This document shows, piece by piece, positions 14,836-20,550 of a stretch of DNA of 20,550 nt. The notes beneath the pieces were generated by a model. That model was given only the letters and a program-made list of their open reading frames with translations, searched no databases and was not told the DNA's origin. Source of the stretch: Clostridiales bacterium UBA3259 (lineage in GTDB: Bacteria > Bacillota_A > Clostridia > Oscillospirales > Oscillospiraceae); NCBI GenBank assembly GCA_002362625.1, contig DEUP01000030.1, positions 21,762 through 42,311 on the forward strand, read 5' to 3'. A program made the translations under genes and the position numbers. How positions within the stretch are numbered: position 1 is the first letter of the stretch; the number at the start of each line of letters is the position of its first letter.

Positions 14836-15918
14836 TCATTTGTACTCCCGCCGCAGATCCAGGGGCGTCTTACCATACTTGTTGCGAAATACACGATAGA
14901 AATAGGTCTTATTCTGATATCCGCAGCGCTCAATGATTTCATTGATGCTCAGCTGCGTAGATGTAAGCAGCGTTGCCGCATATTCCAGCCGCCTCTCGAT
15001 GCAGTATTCCGTCAGGGTCATATTCATCGTCCGGCGCAAAAGCTTATTGAGATAGCTTCCGCTGTAGTGCAGATCCCGCTCCAGCGCCTCCTGCTCCACG
15101 TTCCAGCGATTGTCCTCCAGATATTGTATCAGCTGCCGCAGGACCTTCCCGTCCCTGTCTGTTTTCTGCGTAATGGTATGATATTCCGGCGTATTTCCCA
15201 GCTGGCTCATTAACTGAATCAAAAGGCCGTAGATAATATATCGGCTGCCGGGTCCGCCAACGGCCTGCTGCTCCATCATATTCACCAGCAGCTTTCGCAA
15301 ATGGGTGTGATCGCAGCGATCAAAGAAAATATACCGGTACTTGCTTCCCCGCTTCTGAGACTGGGTGGAGAAGAAATCCACCAGATCCGGTGCAAGCTCT
15401 GTCTCCCGAAGAATGCCGTCCACCACCGTGCGGGGAATCTGCAAATACTGCACCACACAGTCCCCTTCAATATACTCGGTATGAACCGCATTCATATCCA
15501 GCAGCAGGATATCATTCTCCTGCATCGTCACCCATTGCTCCTCAATCATCTGCCGCAGACATCCGGAAAGCACATATACCAGCTCATAATAATCATGGCG
15601 GTGGGAATAGGTTTTCCTCGGTCCCTCCACCAGAAGTCTGGAATGGAGCCACGTATTCTTGCCGCTCCTGGATAATGTACAGTAATCAAAGCGCAGTCCC
15701 TGCCCCGTGGCCGCGAACCGGCTAATATTGATTCCGATATCCACGCAGCAGGATACAAAGTAGTCCATTTCCCGTCGGATAGTATTGCTTTTCATGCTGG
15801 TGAAATAGGAGTTAAAAGAAGCGTCGTAATGTTCACGCAATTCACAGGGCACCTGGGATACAGGCGTATCCAAAAGCTCGCAATATATCCTCTCTAGATG
15901 TTCCTCTTCCTGGCTCAT
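14836..15918 (-). CDS. AraC-family transcriptional regulator
   Basis: This is a 360-residue regulator with an N-terminal sensing region and a C-terminal AraC DNA-binding domain. A cupin-like strand pattern (SHRHDYYELVYVLSG, then ENDILLLDMNAVHTEY) suggests a ligand pocket. The last 100 residues hold two helix-turn-helix units; the second has the family signature (LSINEIIERCGYQNKTYFYRVFRNKYGKTP). The start at 15918 has an AAAGGAGG site. It is transcribed in the same direction as the sugar operon, from its own consensus promoter, and ends with its own terminator. Its position suggests it activates the ABC importer and GH2 genes in response to the imported sugar. The N-terminal 90 residues have no domain I recognise. 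Confidence 0.92.
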   Translation of the reverse strand: MSQEEEHLERIYCELLDTPVSQVPCELREHYDASFNSYFTSMKSNTIRREMDYFVSCCVDIGINISRFAATGQGLRFDYCTLSRSGKNTWLHSRLLVEGPRKTYSHRHDYYELVYVLSGCLRQMIEEQWVTMQENDILLLDMNAVHTEYIEGDCVVQYLQIPRTVVDGILRETELAPDLVDFFSTQSQKRGSKYRYIFFDRCDHTHLRKLLVNMMEQQAVGGPGSRYIIYGLLIQLMSQLGNTPEYHTITQKTDRDGKVLRQLIQYLEDNRWNVEQEALERDLHYSGSYLNKLLRRTMNMTLTEYCIERRLEYAATLLTSTQLSINEIIERCGYQNKTYFYRVFRNKYGKTPLDLRREYK

Positions 15919-15946
15919 GTATCTGTGCCTCCTTTAGTCTCTTGTA

Positions 15947-16018
15947 TCAATTATATTCTTCTTCCCGCTTTTTGTCAAATGGCAGTATTATCCCAAAACG
16001 GGAGACTGCCCCGTACAT
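15947..16018 (-). CDS. Possible 23-residue small ORF upstream of the AraC-family gene
   Basis: An ATG at 16018 is preceded by an ideal AAGGAGGT site four bases away and opens a 23-codon frame (begins MYGAVSRFG, ends EEEYN) that stops at 15947, just inside the end of the regulator promoter. The perfect ribosome site is the only positive evidence. The predicted regulator transcript starts after this frame, so it would need an upstream promoter, which I do not see. It may be a leftover 5' end of a gene from a mobile element rather than a working peptide. Confidence 0.25.
   Translation of the reverse strand: MYGAVSRFGIILPFDKKREEEYN
15950..15978 (-). promoter_or_regulatory. Consensus sigma-A promoter of the AraC-family gene
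   Basis: On the minus strand TTGACA (15973-15978) and TATAAT (15950-15955) are both perfect consensus with a 17-bp spacer. The predicted start of transcription is near 15943, giving a leader of about 25 bases with the AAAGGAGG ribosome site. Such a strong promoter is unusual for a regulator. Confidence 0.88.
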
Positions 16019-16089
16019 ACTTACCTCCTTCTCGATTGGCCTGGTACAAGCTCGCGGAAGCTTTTTCAGCCGGATCAATCCTATCAATG

Positions 16090-16134
16090 AAAAAGCCTGA
16101 TGTGTAATAAGCTATACATCAGGCTGCTTTTTTT
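16090..16134. terminator. Bidirectional intrinsic terminator after dpaB
   Basis: A 13-bp stem (16094-16106 with 16113-16125; one G-U pair) is flanked by five A residues on the left (16090-16094) and seven T residues on the right (16128-16134), so it can terminate both strands. On the minus strand it is the first terminator after the dipicolinate synthase genes and insulates the AraC-family gene from them. Confidence 0.85.
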
Positions 16135-16250
16135 CGTAAACGCTCAATGATCCTCCGTACGCCCTCCAAAACGGCAGATCCCACATGAGCTCTGCCGTTA
16201 ATCACAGAATCCCTTGCTGACATCATGCCGGCAAGAGATTTTGATTTCAT
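16119..16250 (-). CDS. Hypothetical 43-residue small ORF between dpaB and its terminator
   Basis: An ATG at 16250 opens a 43-codon frame that begins MKSKSLAGMM, ends in a basic, helical-looking EGVRRIIERLRKKAA segment and stops inside the terminator hairpin. There is no Shine-Dalgarno site before it. An inverted repeat AACGGCAGA/TCTGCCGTT (16170-16178 and 16191-16199) lies within it. I do not recognise the product; it fills most of the 215-bp gap between dpaB and the terminator and may be chance. Confidence 0.2.
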   Translation of the reverse strand: MKSKSLAGMMSARDSVINGRAHVGSAVLEGVRRIIERLRKKAA

Positions 16251-16340
16251 TCAAACGGAGCAGGCCGCGCAGCGCGCCGGGATCCTTATGACATGGGAAA
16301 TGCCGTAAAATCGCCGCGCTCCGCCAGACAGCGGCGGATG

Positions 16341-16901
16341 CTACAGCAGTATTGGCTGAAGCTGTCTTCCTTCCATCGCCTCCTCCAGGGTCTGCGGCAG
16401 CCTGGAAAAATCCGCCACCAGGCTGGTGGGCTTTCCAACGGCGTCGTCCTGTCCGAAGGGCACAAAGTAAAGATGCTTTCTGGCCAGAAGCTTCCCGATA
16501 TTTTCCGCCGCGCCTGCCAGGCCGTCATTGGTGGATACTGCCACTACCACCGGCCGTGCGTTTCTCAGATGACTTTTCGCTGCCATGCTCACCGGGGTAT
16601 CGGCAATCGAATGGGCCAGCTTTGCCAGGGTATTGCCGGTACAGGGCGCAATCACCAGAATGTCAAAAAGCTTTTTAGGTCCGATTGGCTCTACCTGGGC
16701 AATGGTGTGCAGCGGCTCCCTGCCACAGATTTCACGAGCCAGCGCAATGTGTTCTTCAGCTGTTCCGAACCGGCTGTCAATGGTATAGGACGCTTCCGAG
16801 AAAATAGGCGTCACCGGATAGTCCCGGCTCAGCTGCTCCATAACGGGAAACACCTTGGAATATGTACAAAACGAGCCGCACACGGCAAATCCAATATTCA
16901 T
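16341..16901 (-). CDS. spoVFB: Dipicolinate synthase subunit B
   Basis: Dipicolinate synthase makes the spore-core dipicolinic acid from a dihydrodipicolinate-derived precursor in the mother cell during sporulation. Subunit B (DpaB) is a flavoprotein-fold partner of subunit A. The 186-residue protein shows the expected pattern: MNIGFAVCGSFCTYSKVFPVMEQL at the N-terminus, PIFSEASY, KKLFDILVIAPCTGNTLAKLA, and a region rich in small residues around VVVAVSTNDGL. The open frame continues upstream to 17057, but ATG 16901 gives the family start and forms a 4-bp ATGA overlap with the dpaA stop. It is also called dpaB. Co-translation with dpaA fits a two-subunit enzyme. Confidence 0.93.
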   Translation of the reverse strand: MNIGFAVCGSFCTYSKVFPVMEQLSRDYPVTPIFSEASYTIDSRFGTAEEHIALAREICGREPLHTIAQVEPIGPKKLFDILVIAPCTGNTLAKLAHSIADTPVSMAAKSHLRNARPVVVAVSTNDGLAGAAENIGKLLARKHLYFVPFGQDDAVGKPTSLVADFSRLPQTLEEAMEGRQLQPILL

Positions 16902-17656
16902 TTTTCTTCCTCCCTCAAAAAGTCCAGAACCCGTTTTCCAATCAGGGTTCCGGAGGATTCCGGCGCATGGATTCCGGGCAGTCCCCTGGCCCAGATCACG
17001 CCGCCGCCCATCAGTCCCTTTCTGGATGCCAGATCGATTTTCAGGCAGTTGGGGCATCTTACCAGCGTGTCTTCGGAGAGCACCGCCTCCGGCGCTGTGT
17101 TGAAGATCACCCGGTACCTGGGCAGCGCCTTTTCCATTTCCGTCATATCCACCGACTCATAGCCCAGAGCCCTCACCATGGCACGGTCAGTTTCTTTTCT
17201 GGCGCCTACGGTCACCCTTGCTCCCATCATGTTTAGCATTTGTCCAAGACATTTTCCGATCCTTCCCCAGCCGATAATCAGTACAGGGCAGTCACGGAAA
17301 ACGATGGGCAGCTTCTCCCCTGCTATCCGAATCGCGCAGTCCGCCGTAATGGCGGCATTGGCCGCAACATAACCGGGATCCCGCAGCAGATCCAGAAGCG
17401 TATATCCCGCAAGGGCCGGGTGCTGAAGATTTCCACCCATCACTGTAATCTCCGGCGGAAGCATGGCCAGCAGCTTCCCCGCCTCTCCGCCGCCCCGAAG
17501 GGTGCCGTCCGGCCCAAAGCTTGGCACATCCAGGAGCAAATGGGTCACTTCCGGGCTTGGATGATCGATGGTGGAAAGGCCGGAGGCTTTCAGAAAATCC
17601 GCGGCATAGTGACTGGCCGGGGTACTGCCGGCGGTGTAAATCAGATATGATTCCAT
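16898..17656 (-). CDS. spoVFA: Dipicolinate synthase subunit A
   Basis: This is the catalytic subunit (DpaA) of dipicolinate synthase, required for heat-resistant spores. The 252-residue protein has an N-terminal domain followed by a Rossmann NAD(P)-binding domain with LIIGWGRIGKCLGQML and TVGAR, then IFNTAPEAVL, KIDLASRKG and a C-terminal ARGLPGIHAPES segment, all typical. It is shorter than the roughly 300-residue Bacillus protein, mainly at the N-terminus. Three in-frame ATGs exist (17719, 17662, 17656). An AAAGGAG site is eight bases before 17656 but only two before 17662, so I prefer 17656. Expression would be expected in the mother cell late in sporulation; I could not find a convincing sporulation-sigma promoter. 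Confidence 0.92.
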   Translation of the reverse strand: MESYLIYTAGSTPASHYAADFLKASGLSTIDHPSPEVTHLLLDVPSFGPDGTLRGGGEAGKLLAMLPPEITVMGGNLQHPALAGYTLLDLLRDPGYVAANAAITADCAIRIAGEKLPIVFRDCPVLIIGWGRIGKCLGQMLNMMGARVTVGARKETDRAMVRALGYESVDMTEMEKALPRYRVIFNTAPEAVLSEDTLVRCPNCLKIDLASRKGLMGGGVIWARGLPGIHAPESSGTLIGKRVLDFLREEEK

Positions 17657-17705
17657 CTGCATCACTCCTTTGCGCCAGAATATGCCCGAGGCCCGGCCCT
17701 GGTGC

Positions 17706-17733
17706 TTGATTTTTTGCAAAAAAACAGTATAAT
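17706..17733 (+). promoter_or_regulatory. Promoter of the DUF4364 gene
   Basis: TTGATT (17706-17711) and a perfect TATAAT (17728-17733) are 16 bp apart, with transcription predicted to start near 17740, about 14 bases before the GTG start. The leader holds the AGAGGTG ribosome site. The divergent dpaA gene begins 50 bp to the left. Confidence 0.8.
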
Positions 17734-17753
17734 GTTTTTGAGAGGTGAGGCGT

Positions 17754-18293
17754 GTGCAGCGATTTGGTTATCTTCATGATATGATGGATGTAAAAATTTT
17801 AATTCTGTTCATTCTGTCCCGGGTCAAATATCCGGTGGATATTCAGCAGATCTACGAGCTATGCTATCAGGACGACAGCCTGAGCTATTTTGACGTGTGC
17901 ACCGCCGTTCCGGAAATGGTCGCGTCCGGGCATCTGGAAGCCGTTGCGGACGGCAGGTACGTCATTACCGCTAAGGGCCGGGAGGATGGGGAAACCGTCA
18001 AAAACGACATTGCCTTCAGTGTAAGACAAAACGCGGAAAACGCCATCGATCGGTTTAACCGTCAGATTCACCGGAGCAGCTTTGTCAAAACCCGGGTAGA
18101 GCCTCAGGAGAACGGGGAATACAGCGTGATTATGAGCCTCAGCGATGATATCGGCACCCTGATGACCATGGAGCTTACCGCTCCGGACAGCCGTCAGGCC
18201 GTGCGGCTGAGCCGCCTGTTTGAGAAGAAGGCGGAAGCCGTCTATAATCTGGCCATGGCGGAGCTTCTGGATGAAGAAGACGAAATGGAATAA
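17754..18293 (+). CDS. DUF4364 family protein (winged-helix-like, function unknown)
   Basis: The 179-residue protein fits the DUF4364 family of Clostridia: a near-N-terminal FGYLHDMMDVKILILFILSRV segment, a helix-turn-helix-like region (PVDIQQIYELC, YFDVCTAVPEMVASGHLEAV) with a wing (DGRYVITAKG), and a C-terminal beta-alpha domain (YSVIMSLSDDIGTLMTMELTAP). The N-terminal half suggests a winged-helix DNA-binding protein, but the role is not established. I chose the GTG at 17754 because an AGAGGTG site lies six bases upstream; a GTG at 17745 in the same frame would sit inside that site. The GTG start and very short leader are notable. It is divergent from the spore gene dpaA, a neighbour that may or may not be functionally linked. 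Confidence 0.85.
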   Translation: MQRFGYLHDMMDVKILILFILSRVKYPVDIQQIYELCYQDDSLSYFDVCTAVPEMVASGHLEAVADGRYVITAKGREDGETVKNDIAFSVRQNAENAIDRFNRQIHRSSFVKTRVEPQENGEYSVIMSLSDDIGTLMTMELTAPDSRQAVRLSRLFEKKAEAVYNLAMAELLDEEDEME

Positions 18294-18423
18294 ACGGCGA
18301 GATGAAAACTACGCCTGGAAGTATAAATTTCTCTCCGGGAATATTGCAATCGATCCAGTATATTGCGTTTCCTTTTACGCCGCCAGAATTTGAGAAAATA
18401 GGAATACCGAAAAAGGGCACAAA

Positions 18424-18468
18424 GCAAGGGCTTTCGAGGTCAATCGCTGACTTCGGAAGCCCTTGTTT
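18424..18468 (+). terminator. Terminator-like hairpin after the DUF4364 gene
   Basis: A long 18-bp stem (18425-18442 with 18448-18465, two G-U pairs) with a 5-base loop is followed by a short TTTGC. The T-run is weak, but the stem is strong and it is the first hairpin after the DUF4364 stop codon (131 bp downstream). Confidence 0.6.
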
Positions 18469-18591
18469 GCGTTATGAAATTGTGGGTGGAGTGTCAGCCT
18501 TGCGGTGTAGTAAAAATCGAATAATTAAAAGATGTTATCGCATGATTGGATGCGGCTTCTTTTCAAGTATAAATTGTAGGCGAATTAAAGT

Positions 18592-18647
18592 GGCCTGATA
18601 CAGATTTGTTCATCCTGTATCAGGCCTCGTGGCGATTGTCTTTTTTT
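18592..18647 (+). terminator. Perfect 12-bp hairpin followed at a distance by a T-run
   Basis: GGCCTGATACAG (18592-18603) pairs perfectly with CTGTATCAGGCC (18615-18626) around an 11-base loop. Seven T residues (18641-18647) come 14 bases later, too far for an ordinary terminator. A shorter alternative pairing of the right arm with GGCGAT just before the T-run is possible, so this may be an attenuator-like fold or a decayed terminator. Confidence 0.45.
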
Positions 18648-18762
18648 GCGTGTTACACATTGCTCAAAACGATTCTATCCCAGAAAACTGAGAGCATTAC
18701 GGCGCAGTAAGAATTGGACGGTTTCAAAAATGGATACACTCAAAACATATAAGCAGATATGT

Positions 18763-18787
18763 GCAGTCCTCGTACTGCGTTTTTTTT
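18763..18787 (+). terminator. Short-stem terminator upstream of the patatin-like gene promoter
   Basis: A 5-bp stem GCAGT/ACTGC with a 6-base loop is followed by a G and eight T residues (18780-18787). The stem is short but the T-run is strong. It would stop plus-strand transcription before the promoter at 18810. Confidence 0.6.
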
Positions 18788-18809
18788 CAAAGAGGCCGCA
18801 GAAAATCTG

Positions 18810-18838
18810 TTGCCATTTTCTCTCACTTCACATATAAT
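18810..18838 (+). promoter_or_regulatory. Sigma-A promoter of the patatin-like gene
   Basis: TTGCCA (18810-18815) and a perfect TATAAT (18833-18838) have the ideal 17-bp spacing. Transcription should begin near 18845, giving a leader of about 75 bases before the ATG at 18922. Confidence 0.85.
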
Positions 18839-18921
18839 AGGGGCACCATATACAGACGAAGCCGTGCCTGCCCGACGATGCGCCGGATCAGCAGGCAGCA
18901 AAACCACATACAGGAAGGAAC

Positions 18922-19965
18922 ATGGCTATGCGAGAAGAACTGGAAAAGCTAAGAGAGCAGCTGCTGCATAATGGACAAGCGGTGCTGAGCGGAATCAAAT
19001 CGGAAACAGACCGGCTGATTGACGAAGTAACAGATAATCGGGACCGGAAGAAAGCTTGGTCGGGGATCGACTCCATCCATTTATCTTCCGCTCCAGAGAC
19101 CGTGATTCCGGGCTGCATGGTGCTGGAGGGCGGCTCTTTCCGGGGCTGCTACACCTCCGGGGTTCTGGATGTGCTGATGGAAAACGGCATCAATTTACAA
19201 ACCACCATTGGCACCTCCGCCGGGGCTCTGAACGGGTATAACTATGTAGCCGGAGAAATTGGCCGGGCCGGGAAAATCAATCTGGGTTACCGCCACGACA
19301 GCCGGTACTTTGGCCCCAGAACCCTGGCAAAAAACCGGGGTGTGGTAGGGTTCGACTTCCTGCTCAATGAGATCGAGAAGGAGCTGCCCTTCAACCGGAA
19401 GCGGTTCGAGGATCCCAGCCGCCGTTTTCTGGTCACCGTTACCGACTGCCAAACAGGACAGGTGCGCTACTGTGAAAAGGGTGTCACACCGAATTTCCAG
19501 AAGGCGGTTCAGGCCAGTGCCTCCATGCCCTTTGTCTCCGACATGGTGGAGGTGGACGGAGCGGACTGCCTGGATGGAGGCTGCGCCGTGAAAATTCCCT
19601 ATCAATGGGCTTTGGACAATGGGTTTGAAAAGATCCTGGTGATTCGCACCCGGCCCAGGGACTATCGGCGGGAGCCAGAAAGCAAGCAGTTCATGGAGCT
19701 GTCTGAACGGATCTACAAAAACTACCCCAATCTGGTGCAGCGGCTGAACACCCAGAGCTTACAATACAACACCGCAATTGGTGAACTGGAGGAACTGGAG
19801 GCCCAGGGAAAACTAATGATGCTCTGTCCCTCCGGCTCTATCAGCGTCTCCATGCTGGAGGGCGATATGGAGCGGCTTGGTGCCCTGTACCTGCTTGGTC
19901 GGGCGGATGTAAAGCTTATGCTCCCCCAAATCCGGACCTATCTGGGGCTGCCGCAGACGATTTAG
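18922..19965 (+). CDS. Patatin-like phospholipase family protein (YjjU-like)
   Basis: This is a 347-residue serine acyl hydrolase of the patatin family. The oxyanion-hole loop is LEGGSFRG (about 68-75), the nucleophile elbow GTSAG has Ser99, and the catalytic Asp218 lies in LDGG, giving a complete Ser-Asp dyad. The overall arrangement, including VTDCQTGQ, ASASMPF and the C-terminal helical region, resembles the YjjU-type bacterial branch with a DUF6363-like end. An unusual N-terminal extension of about 60 residues, charged and helical (EELEKLREQL), precedes the patatin domain; there is no signal peptide or clear membrane segment. The start has an AGGAAGGA site. It stands alone between its own promoter and terminator. 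Lipid substrate unknown. Confidence 0.9.
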   Translation: MAMREELEKLREQLLHNGQAVLSGIKSETDRLIDEVTDNRDRKKAWSGIDSIHLSSAPETVIPGCMVLEGGSFRGCYTSGVLDVLMENGINLQTTIGTSAGALNGYNYVAGEIGRAGKINLGYRHDSRYFGPRTLAKNRGVVGFDFLLNEIEKELPFNRKRFEDPSRRFLVTVTDCQTGQVRYCEKGVTPNFQKAVQASASMPFVSDMVEVDGADCLDGGCAVKIPYQWALDNGFEKILVIRTRPRDYRREPESKQFMELSERIYKNYPNLVQRLNTQSLQYNTAIGELEELEAQGKLMMLCPSGSISVSMLEGDMERLGALYLLGRADVKLMLPQIRTYLGLPQTI

Positions 19966-20016
19966 TCAGAGATTCCCTGGTAATGAGGATGGATTAGGTG
20001 AGCATAATGGAAAAGG

Positions 20017-20053
20017 AACACTGTCTGGCGGCATCTGCTCCAGATGGTGTTTT
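20017..20053 (+). terminator. Intrinsic terminator of the patatin-like gene
   Basis: A 12-bp stem (20017-20028 with 20040-20051, two central G-U pairs) and an 11-base loop are followed by TTTT. It lies about 50 bp after the stop codon. Confidence 0.75.
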
Positions 20054-20063
20054 CATAATCTGA

Positions 20064-20198
20064 CATGATTTTCAATCATCCTACGAAGGAATGATGGTAC
20101 TGATTGCCGGGATCTTCCTCTGCCACTATACCGGTTCCCTGACCGGCGCAATTAACGGGGAGATTCTCTCTATATTGAGCAGGTTGAATCGGGGTTAG
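20064..20198 (+). pseudogene. Possible C-terminal remnant of a membrane protein
   Basis: A short open stretch with no start codon at its beginning encodes a 35-residue tail from ATG 20091 (MMVLIAGIFLCHYTGSLTG to SRLNRG). It has a hydrophobic segment and balanced codon use, more gene-like than the AT-rich sequence around it. An AAGGA lies too close to the ATG to be a proper ribosome site. I do not recognise the family; it may be a truncated end of a lost gene or chance. Confidence 0.2.
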
Positions 20199-20455
20199 GT
20201 CAGATTATTCTGATTTTCTCATACTTTTAGGTTCTGTTTTGTGCCCAAATATCTTCCTGCTAGGAATCGAAAATGGGAAAATCAGTTCTTTCATCCGGCT
20301 CAGACATAATCAATGCATATTTTTTGCGTGCATTCATGCGTGCAAAACCAAAATTCAGGCTCTTTTCTCACCTCAAAAGAGGTCAAATTTGTCTGAAGTC
20401 AATCTGTAAAAATCAGAATATTTCCTCATCAGAAGCCCCAAGAAAGCAAAAGAAA
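20199..20455. other. AT-rich gene-free stretch with a pseudo-palindrome
   Basis: No gene is supported in this AT-rich interval. It contains TGCGTGCA twice (20325-20332 and 20337-20344) within a larger near-palindrome running from a T-run to an A-run (about 20321-20348), and a small dyad ACCTC-aaaa-GAGGT (about 20371-20384). Confidence 0.5.
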
Positions 20456-20482
20456 ACCCGGTATTCTAAAAGAATACCGGGT
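20450..20482 (-). terminator. Terminator downstream of the tRNA-like sequence
   Basis: A perfect 12-bp stem ACCCGGTATTCT (20456-20467) and AGAATACCGGGT (20471-20482) with a 3-base loop is followed on the minus strand by TTTTCTTTT. It is nine bases beyond the CCA end of the tRNA sequence. Confidence 0.8.
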
Positions 20483-20490
20483 AAATTCTA

Positions 20491-20550
20491 TGGCGGAGAA
20501 GGAGGGATTTGAACCCTCGATACCCTTTTGGTAATGTCAAGAGTTATGCG
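20491..20550 (-). tRNA. tRNA-Ser-like 3' end, partial at window edge
   Basis: Reading the minus strand, the last 60 bases include an encoded CCA, discriminator G, a 3' acceptor strand CTTCTCC (which would pair with GGAGAAG, as in Ser tRNAs), and a T-arm with a 5-bp stem GAGGG/CCCTC around TTCAAAT (20502-20518). A class II variable arm with TACC/GGTA pairing precedes it. The bases further upstream (about 20532-20550) do not give a loop with U33 and a plausible serine anticodon in any register I tried. The 5' half is outside the window. It is either a normal tRNA-Ser with an unusual middle or the 3' tRNA fragment left by an integrated element. Confidence 0.6.

Larger units (their letters stand above)
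18294..18809 (+). other. Gene-free intergenic stretch with three hairpins
   Basis: No convincing coding frame is present here on either strand. Three hairpins are listed separately (18424-18468, 18592-18647, 18763-18787). The stretch between the first and second is AT-rich and unlike the neighbouring genes. It could hold a small RNA or decayed DNA; I cannot tell which. Confidence 0.6.

Noticed and set aside
17676..17704. A sporulation sigma-K/E-like promoter for dpaA (CACC, 16 bp, CATATTCTG on the minus strand)
   Set aside because: The match is partial and the predicted start of transcription would fall inside the ribosome site of dpaA, so I do not call it.
17657..17719. Longer dpaA start at 17719
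   Set aside because: No ribosome site precedes it, and the strong AAAGGAG is correctly placed for 17656.
18592..18626. The perfect hairpin as the terminal repeat of an insertion sequence
   Set aside because: No transposase, second terminal repeat or target duplication was found nearby.
1..20550. CRISPR array, toxin-antitoxin pair or phage genes
   Set aside because: No regularly spaced repeats, and no reading frame resembling such proteins was seen on either strand.

Overview
The window looks like the chromosome of a spore-forming, moderately GC-rich Gram-positive gut Clostridium-class bacterium, with Oscillospiraceae/Ruminococcaceae the best guess. The pointers are dipicolinate synthase genes (endospore formation), strong AAGGAGG-type ribosome binding sites, lipobox solute-binding proteins and a DUF4364 gene. 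The placement is inference from gene content, not from a marker gene. Every gene from base 22 to about 17656 reads on the minus strand; the two genes from 17754 to 19965 read on the plus strand.

Region 1 (22-6521, minus) is a tightly packed seven-gene operon. In transcription order it has two tandem paralogous class I SAM-dependent methyltransferases, a DppB-type permease, a DppC-type permease, a family 5 solute-binding lipoprotein, and DppD- and DppF-type ATPases. Genes overlap by 16 and 4 bp or sit 0-40 bp apart. It is a complete peptide/nickel-type ABC importer whose operon begins with two methyltransferases, which suggests the cargo is a methylated small molecule or metal chelate. No promoter-distal terminator is visible before the window edge.

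Region 2 (6671-15978, minus) is a carbohydrate-use locus. An AraC-family regulator has its own consensus promoter and terminator. After a 357-bp regulatory gap come a double-NBD sugar ABC ATPase, a permease, a solute-binding lipoprotein, a second permease and a cytoplasmic GH2 glycosidase, closed by a strong intrinsic terminator. The likely logic is that AraC senses a sugar or glycoside, the ABC importer brings it in and the GH2 enzyme cleaves it. A roughly 160-bp palindromic, inverted-repeat-bounded segment lies between the last permease and the GH2 gene.

Region 3 (16094-17656, minus) holds dpaA-dpaB (spoVFA-spoVFB), overlapping by 4 bp and followed by a bidirectional terminator. Divergent from it is a DUF4364 gene with a good sigma-A promoter. 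A 628-bp non-coding stretch with three hairpins follows, then a patatin/YjjU-like phospholipase with a consensus promoter and its own terminator. The right edge has about 500 bp with no convincing gene, a hairpin terminator, and the 3' end of a tRNA-Ser-like gene on the minus strand. The bases upstream of its variable arm do not fold into a normal anticodon arm, so it may be an attachment-site fragment.

I see no CRISPR array, no transposase and no recognisable defence system. The more unusual points are the tandem methyltransferases heading the importer operon, the inverted-repeat element, the tRNA fragment, and the degenerate second ATPase site of the sugar transporter.
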